A DNA stretch of 64,000 bases from Mimachlamys varia (Eukaryota > Mollusca > Bivalvia > Pectinida > Pectinidae), in assembly GCA_947623455.1 (NCBI GenBank), contig OX392542.1, positions 8,439,625-8,503,624 of the forward strand, written 5' to 3'. Below the pieces are notes generated by a model that saw nothing but the letters and a program-made list of their open reading frames with translations, did no database searches and was not told the origin of the DNA. The position numbers and the translations under genes are program-made. Positions 51,111 through 58,900 of this stretch are shown here, piece after piece (the first letter of the stretch is position 1; each line of letters starts with the position of its first letter).

Positions 51111-52234
51111 AGCATTTTACAGTCTTTCACGTTGAAAAATTGCGGATATATCATCGGTACGTCCGAAGAATTTCCTCTGACTATTGTTAAGGGACAACTC
51201 AATAATATACACTATCCGAAGTTTTAAGCTAGTATTAGAGATTTCGCATTACGCACGCATCCGAACCCGTATGCGTATCTGTATCCGTATCGAACGGGCA
51301 GAAATCATCCATGTGACTTGATATTAAATATCTGTTTTAAATTATAAAGATGTAATCATTTCTATCTTAGACTATCTAAGATAATGTGATTGTGGCAAAA
51401 ACAATACAGGTATCACTTTCTCTTTGTTTGTCAATCTCTTTCTATACTTTCTTGTTTCACGTTAAATTACCTCATGTTTTATTTTGCTTACGTATGCTCT
51501 GTCTTGGCCTTCGATGTTTTGGCAGTTGGTCGCTCGTTTTTTGTCCTTTTGTATATGTACTACTGTACCTTGATGTCATGTTCAATTTTTGTTTCGTCTG
51601 TGTAGTCCTCATTCTCGTCCGAGTCATTAGTAGTTTCTTTTTGTCTGCTGATAAAAAAAATAGTGAGCATCACTTGTCTGTTGTCATTTTTCAACTCAGT
51701 AAAAATTCCAACATTTCTATTTTAGAATGATGAGTCCCGGATGTTTATTTCGGATTTTTTCTGGATTTATCTTAATTATACATTGGAAACCAGATGTCCA
51801 CTTCGGGTTGTTTCGGTTCTTGTCAAAACACAACGGCATCTCATGATCGTACACAATTAGCGTGATGAGTTTTAAACAATGAGATTTATCATTGTAGTTA
51901 TCATTCAAGCACAGCATACAGAAAACTAAACATTGATGGATTTCAATTCAATATGTGTAGAAAATGTTCTTCATGTCTAAAACCACTTGCCAAATCTGAT
52001 ATCTACTCGTCATGGACGAGCGGACGAGTGGTTCTCCGGAGCCCTGCTCAGGACAAAATTTACAAAGAAAACATATTATCTTGCATATATATATATATAT
52101 TATACTGTAATCCGCTGTATCCGACAGTTTATAATTGCCGATGCATGCAAGATTTTGGTGCATTCACTTGTTACCTGTGGTACATCTGATAGACTCAGTA
52201 GTCGCTTACTGTGACCTATGGAAACCGTTGTTTT

Positions 52235-52560
52235 AGGTGAGTTTCGGCCACGTTGTGGAATAGTTTACCATCCGCTATCAGAAAGTAATACTCTGGCTCG
52301 ATTCAAGAAACATTTGAAGAAGACATACCTTTTCAAGTCTGAATTTTAGGATCTCAACTTAGACGACATATATATACGGACATTTGTTTATCTAGTATGT
52401 ATATATATGCATTTTTATATCATCTCATGTGAGCTTAGATTGTAATATCTTCATTATTTATGCATTGTAAGTATCAAATTATTATCAACATGTTGTGAAA
52501 CGCTTCAGAGTAATTTTACAAATTACATAGAGCGCTATATAAATGCTGTATATTATTATA
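52235..52560 (+). pseudogene. 3' end of a non-LTR retrotransposon (LINE)
   Basis: From 52253 the sequence reads WNSLPSAI, then after a one-base frame shift SNTLARFKKHLKKTYLFKSEF and a stop (about 52347). This W-N-S-L-P...F-K-x-x-L-K-x-x-L-F ending is typical of the C-terminus of jockey/CR1/RTE-type ORF2. The tail ends in agagcgctatataaatgctg plus a ta-rich repeat. Heavily 5'-truncated and broken. Confidence 0.7.
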
Positions 52561-53493
52561 ATTATTAAAGATAAAACATTTTATTTTAGAGATTCATTAA
52601 CAAAATATATGACGACATGTCTTTATCTTTGATCGTTTGATAGTGACCCATATGCAAACCTCATACATCACCAATGAGTATATAGTGCAGAGGTTTGCAT
52701 GAGTGTGCTCAAGGGAAAACCCCGTAGAATGTCCTCTACCCTCCGGAAATCGTCTGAAGTGGTTTGTTTTGTCAAGTCAACACATCTCACGGTTGGCTTG
52801 AACTTGTCTTTCCTAAAATATGATCCTATGGAAGATTGAAAGATAATACAGGATATTATATCTGTTATATGTATACAAAAAATATGTAAGTAAGGTATGG
52901 AGAGGAACACATTGGATAACCGAGGGTAATCCGAGTAAAACACGCGTACTGAGGACGGCCGCCCAGCGAGTAAGTATGGATCACGTAAGTGTTTACCCTA
53001 AGACCCGTTATATGTTACATTACTGCTGTATATTACATAATCAATTACATAATACGTTTTATGTTATAATGTATATGTATTACATTTTTGACCAATAATG
53101 TATAAGAACAAATATACCGAGTAAGTTTGTTGTGAATAACATTATTTTCATTTTACTTTTATTTCAGTGTACTTTCTATTCACATCGCAATAGTACTATT
53201 ATCTGTATCCTGTTTAAACAACATCCAATGACACATCACATTTTTCGATAAAACGTATTGACATATTCAAACTCGGAAGTAAGAAATTGAATAGGTACAT
53301 GATGATGGAAACTTTACGTACATCATTAAAATTAGGGTGAAAAAGGGGATTTAGAGCTTTGAGTCGATGCAACGTATTGCTCCCAGAAAAAGCGGAACCC
53401 CATAGGGGAAATGGGTACATCTGACAAATAGTGTCAGCTGATGAGGTATTTATCGACTGATCTTGGTCTGGAGGGGAAATAAATATAAATGTA

Positions 53494-53580
53494 AACTTTA
53501 CTTATTTTTCAACAATTATGAAACAAGTTATCGAACTTTTATTAATCACTCTTGTTGGCCCGGATGTTAGCGCGCGAGGG
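53494..53580 (+). repeat. Conserved 87-bp block, copy 1
   Basis: About 90% identical by eye to 60186-60273. The right half, ggcccggatgttagcgcgcg, is unchanged in both. It is GC-richer than the surroundings. Nature unknown; possibly the end of a transposon. Confidence 0.7.
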
Positions 53581-53628
53581 GTCTTTCTGGAGGGTCACGT
53601 GTTCATGAAGACTAACCTGGCCCCAGGA

Positions 53629-53763
53629 TCATGAAACAATCTTAAGTCTAAATTTGTCTAAAGTTTTGACTTAACCAATCACGATTAACGTTACAAAAAG
53701 TATCGTCATACGTGATTGGCTAATCACAGACTTAAGTCTAAGGTTGTTTCATGATCTCAGGGC
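53629..53763. mobile_element. Short palindromic MITE
   Basis: Arms of about 45 bp begin gatcatgaaacaatcttaag and end acttaagtctaaggttgttt plus catgatc. The loop carries cacgatt/cgtgatt in inverted positions, so the whole 135 bp can fold on itself. Confidence 0.72.
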
Positions 53764-53765
53764 CT

Positions 53766-54589
53766 GGATTGTAATAGAGGGCAATGGACCTGGGGTCTAC
53801 AGACGATACAGGCATATTGTTTGAACAGAATGTCTAGTAGCTACGGATGAAATATGTCAATTTGATATTTGTAGATATCAAAGCTGTTATATTGCGGCAT
53901 ATTTCCGACTTGGGAGTTACTGATGTCGACATAATCTGAGACGCCGATCCGATATAATGTATGCATATGTATGCTCGAATAGTAGAGTTCAATAGTGAAA
54001 AAAGGAGTTAATTTCATGTTTCATTAATACAATACTCATTAAGGATATAGGTGTAGTATGTCTCGTGTCAACCAAAAGCTGAAAAAAACAAACGGAAAGG
54101 ATTTGCAAGAATGCAGATAAAAGGCCGGAATAGATAAGAAGAGGGATAACTCTTGTTCAACAATCAATTTGTAGTTTGTTTTCTACATTGGATGAGTAGG
54201 GTAATTGAGCTCCTGGACCCGTTTATAAGAAGGATAATAGGAACATGAACATGCTACACTGTACAGCTGTATATGAAATAATGTACCTGATGACAGATCA
54301 TTTTAGCGAATTTCATAAATGGCCAAGGAAATCAAATCTTTGCAGGCAACACACAAAATACAACTAAAAAAGAGGGCAACTATTATTTATTCAATATTTG
54401 TACTTTCACGTACTTGTACGAAAGGCGTAATGTCCTCTTTTGTTTGATCAAGTGTTGCTTGTTGTGTACTTGCTTTTGGCAGACGACACTCGGTGACAAT
54501 GACGCAAGCGTTCCCGATATTATTAACAAGATTGTGGAAGTGATAGTTACTCAATTTTGACAATGATATATACATGTATGTTTGTAATG
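53766..54589. other. Intergenic, no gene seen
   Basis: Unique sequence; the minus-strand open frame at 54387-54575 has no supporting features. Confidence 0.45.
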
Positions 54590-55252
54590 CTTAACCATAT
54601 ATTCTCTTACTGCATACTTCCCAACTCTCACAAACGAAAAGCGTGGACAATAAATCGCTTTTTGCCACAGTCCACTGCACAATCAGGATTGTGTGGCCAT
54701 GGAAGGGGCTGGACATGTGTGCCGTAGACTGCGACAACAAAGGATTAAATAAGAGCCATAATTGAAACAACAATAAATGCAAATTATACATATTTCAATG
54801 TTTTACAGAACATTTGGTGAAAGTTTCTGAAAGTAAAGAATGAGAAATTCTTAATTATTATGATTGGATTGCTTGAGTAATTAGTCAATTAATCAATTAT
54901 GAATTAATTAGAATTAATGAATGAATTTATTGTTTCATTAAATCATTCATTCTTTATATTTAAAGTAAATATTCCACATACCTGTCTCCCCAGTATTGAT
55001 ACTTTTGGTATAATTATACTGCTGCTGAAAAGGTCTTTGGATAACGTTGCCTGACACAGGAACAGCAAATATCTGTTCTTTGGTATGCCTTCACAGTACA
55101 GAGTTTTGGTACTTATATCCATAATATTTGGGTGACTTTGTGATGGTGCCAATGCAAAATTCCCAAAATCATCATCCAGATAAACATTTGAATCAATTGT
55201 GAAAGACACGCTCAGACTTGTTATAGGGAACTTTCCTGAGATCTTACCTGAG
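54590..55252 (-). pseudogene. Possible two-exon coding fragment of unknown function
   Basis: Reading the minus strand, an open segment runs from about 55252 to a good donor, agacag|gtatgt, near 54981. It begins GKFSGKISGKFP and contains VYLDDDFGNFALAPSQSHPN and KTLYCEGIPKNRYLLFLC. A strong acceptor (atcctttgttgtcgcag) lies near 54731, and the following 46 codons stay open in matching phase to a stop near 54591. The composition looks like a secreted or extracellular protein, but I recognise no domain and see no start codon or signal peptide. It could be a real partial gene, a decayed one, or chance. Confidence 0.3.
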
Positions 55253-55320
55253 AACTTACCTGTAATTAATTAATGCTCACTAACACGTGTTGTGTTTTCG
55301 AGTTGGGAAGCATGAAATAA

Positions 55321-55422
55321 GTCAGTTATTGCATGATTTCCCGTCACTCGGAACTTATTACACCCTCGCTTCGCTCGGTTGTCATAAATCCCTCGTTACC
55401 CGAAAACCATGCAATAACCTAT
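55321..55422. repeat. Inverted repeat upstream of the receptor gene
   Basis: gtcagttattgcatgatttc (55321) pairs with ccgaaaaccatgcaataacc (to about 55420). The middle holds ccctcgcttcgctcgg, itself a small hairpin. It looks like a small mobile element about 160 bp before the receptor start codon. Confidence 0.55.
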
Positions 55423-55585
55423 GCATATAACATTAGGATTGTCGTCCTCTTTTGTTTGCTATCGTACTGTGACATTAACATTGTTTTAACCTTTTTAACA
55501 GGAAACGACCAATGTCAACATAACATTCGTTATAAACCACAACCACTCCGGACAACATTAAACTCGGTAATAAAGACACGGTACA

Positions 55586-55982
55586 ATGATGAACCTAGCT
55601 ATGCTTACATCTACCATCACATGTATCAGTGCTTCTGTCTCGGTTCTAAGTGGTCTGGCCATTATGTGGTCATACCGACAGGTTCCCCACATACAGAACT
55701 ATACCCGATACCTCCTGATGTGTCTCACGATAGCAGACATCTTTACTGCATACGGCAATTTGATCAGTACATTTAGATGGTTTATCATTGGAAACAGTGA
55801 AGAAAAAACTGATTCTTTCTGTGTAGCCCAAAGTTTTATTACAACGACTGCAACCTTAAGTGCCTTTTTCTGGACGACAGCCATAGCCATATACCTGTTT
55901 AGTGCAGTCGCACTCCGAGTGAACATTGCTGAGAAACGTACCAGTAAAATCATGATGACTGCTATTCCCATACTTGTTCCAG
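55586..55982 (+). CDS. Exon 1 of the GPR157-like receptor (TM1 to start of TM4)
   Basis: It encodes residues 1-132 and ends at ccag|gtaatt with one leftover base. Two ATGs (55586, 55589) are adjacent. A pyrimidine-rich acceptor (cctttttaacag, ending 55501) lies 84 bp upstream, so a non-coding first exon further upstream is likely; no TATA box is obvious nearby. Reading through the donor gives a proline-rich tail and a stop at 56018, an unlikely protein end. Confidence 0.85.
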
Positions 55983-58900
55983 GTAATTATAACCCCCCTC
56001 CCCCCTGTCACAAACAATGATAGCTCAATGAAGAATAGTTCAACGGGTTATTAATTGAATGCTAAATCGACGTTTGGTGAATGGTTCATTTGCTTTCAAA
56101 TGAAATAAGAAAGATTCAACTAAAATTAAATCAGAGAATACTGAAACATGCAACTGCCTGGTTATTAATAGGACGTAGAAAAACGTAAAATCATACGAAA
56201 TAAAAAGACTAGAAGTTTCGAAAGAGTAAGCGTAGTCTACCTCACATAGGGCATCTGCCATGTAAATAAATATAAGTCACATCCAAGTAAATTTCACGTC
56301 CATGAAATGAAAACTTTGTCATCATTCTCAATTATAACAAATAGTTATATTAATGAGCATATTCAAAAGGTACATTCCCATGGGAACATACTGTGCCCCA
56401 CTCTTAGCTGACTTGTTTTTGTTTTCATACGAGGCTGTAATTGTGGAGGAACTTATCAGGACAGGTAACAAAAACCTTGCCAAATCTTTTAATTTCACTT
56501 TCAGATATATCGACGATGTATTGTCTATAAACAACAAGACGTTGGCTGACCGCGTCGATCGTATATACCCTTCTGAACTTGAAATAAAGGACACAACAGA
56601 CTATTCTACATCAGCTGCTTACCTCGATCTCTTCTTAAACTACGACCAGTATGGACAGCTTACTACTAAGCTATACGATAAACGTGATGATTTCAATTTT
56701 CAAATAGTTAACTTTTCATTTCTTGATAGTAACATCCCTGCTTCTCCAACATATGGTGTTTACATGTCACAGTTGATTCGGTATTCCAGGGCTTGCTCTA
56801 AATATCGGGATTTTCGTGATCGATGTCGACTGCTGACAAACAAACTAACAACACATGGATTCGAGAGATGCAGGTTGATAAGATCTATGGGCAAGTATTA
56901 TGGTCGCCATCTTTGTCTCATTGAGAAATATGTATCTGTATCTTTAAGTGATATGAAGATTTTGACGTTTTTGGGTATGCTCATTAGTCTGTTTACTTGT
57001 TGTGATTGACAATGATAATCGGTTCTCATTTTGAGAACTTGATATTTACTTGGATGTAACAAAGCTTTACATGGCGGGTGTCGTCGATGAAGCAGAAGAC
57101 GCTCACTCTTCCGGAACACCTGGACTTGTTCTCTTGTACTTTTGCTAGGGTCTCCACGTGAATGTTTCCTTTGTTCATATTTTGCCCCTGGTTTAACCGA
57201 TTTTGAGTTTGGATTATGATTTTGTTAACGCTTCGGTATTCTCTTATTTATCTTCATATCAAACAAGGATACGGAAAATCTCTCAATCAGACCAAAGTAG
57301 CGTCCATAAGACATGATACAAAACTCAGAGAATACAAAAGCGGCAACAAAACCATAATCCGAACTCAAAATCGATCAAACTAGAGGCAAAATAGGAACAA
57401 AGGAAAGATTTACATTATGACCCTTGTAAAAGTACAATATAATAAGACAAGGGGTTCCGGAAGAGTAAGCGTATTCTGTTTCATAGACAACACCCACCAT
57501 GTAAGTCTTGGTAATATCCAAGTATTAAAACATAAAGTCAGCATAATGATAACCGAGTCATCTTTGGCAATAACAACCAGTAAGCACACAAATGAACATA
57601 CTCCTTATGTCAGCAGCCGACATCAATCACGAAAATCTAGACGTGCCAGGTTTTATCATTCTCGTCTTATCTAGAACAAACCCTAGAATAACAAATTGAC
57701 TGCGACACGTGTACACTATACGTTCTAGAAGTAGGGATGCTACTCTCAGGAACGGGACCATTTACGATAGGGATATCGAAATCGTCCCGTTTAGCGTATA
57801 TACTAGCTTAGAAGTAAATTGCAAATGTTGAAGATTGAGAAACCAGTTGATGCAAAAAAAGTATGTTGTGTTTAAAGTCAGAATGGTAAACACCATCGAC
57901 GTGGTCCGCAAACTCCTTGTTTATAAATAATACATCGTCGATATACATGAAATTGAAAATTAAAGATTTGGCAAGATTTTTGTAATCTTTTCTGATACGC
58001 TCCTCGACATATTAAGCCAGATAACAAACAGAGGTCAGCTAAGAGAAGGGCACGTAAATGAAAATTTATCAATTCGCTGACTGTACTTTGAATTCGATGC
58101 ATATTCGTATAATGTCTGGTTTTAAGGATAGAGGACAGTTTCTACAGTTTTTGAATCATATCCTATATTTCATGTAGTGACAATCAACGTCGTGGCTCTA
58201 GGTTGTGGCGTTCTAGGTGAGGACGATTACTCTGGAAGTGGACCTTGGTGCTGGATCAAGAGCGACGTCAGCAATAACCTCATGTGGAAGCTGGTGACGG
58301 GCAAGGCCTGGGAGATAATGACATATATGATTACCCTAGTCATCTACATCCTGATCAAGTTTTTTATATGGAAAGAGGTATAGTCTTTATACATAGTAAG
58401 ACATAATTCTTATTTCTCTCGTTTCGTAGTTTTTGAGTTTGAAATACGTTTTATACTTACTTTAGGATAAACTTTCTATAGAAAGCTTATTCTTATATTT
58501 ACAATATCTTTCTGTGAAATGTTCGTTACTATTTTGTTCATTTTACATTGTAGGCCCATCCTCGGACACATTATTCATTTCAAAACTAATAAATGTGTGA
58601 ATGGTTCAGTAAATGTAACAGCATAGCATTTGCATAAATTGTTGTTAGCTCCGCTCACGTTAGCTGTTGGTGACATCACACAATTGTGTTTCAAGCTGAA
58701 GGATTTGCATAACTCCGCCCACGTCTATTGTTGTCGTCGTCATAGAAATATAGCACATGTTTGAGTACAGTTATGGGTTGATGTGATAATGATTATTTGT
58801 GGAACAATGGTTATCGAGTGAAAGTCAGTGTAGACTGTAAATATATAAGGATTGTACCTCATTTTCACTGCGTATACGGTAGTATGCCCGCAGTCGGCAA

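Noticed and set aside
51386..51730. 114-codon hydrophobic frame
   Set aside because: Composition follows T-rich DNA; an overlapping second frame is equally open and no conserved motif is present.
52668..52943. Minus-strand open frame with DKFKPTVRCVDLTKQTTSDD
   Set aside because: An acceptor-like site precedes it, but no partner exon, domain or start is visible; chance cannot be excluded.
55333..55776. 147-codon frame overlapping receptor exon 1
   Set aside because: It is a shadow of the receptor exon in another frame and runs through the upstream inverted repeat.
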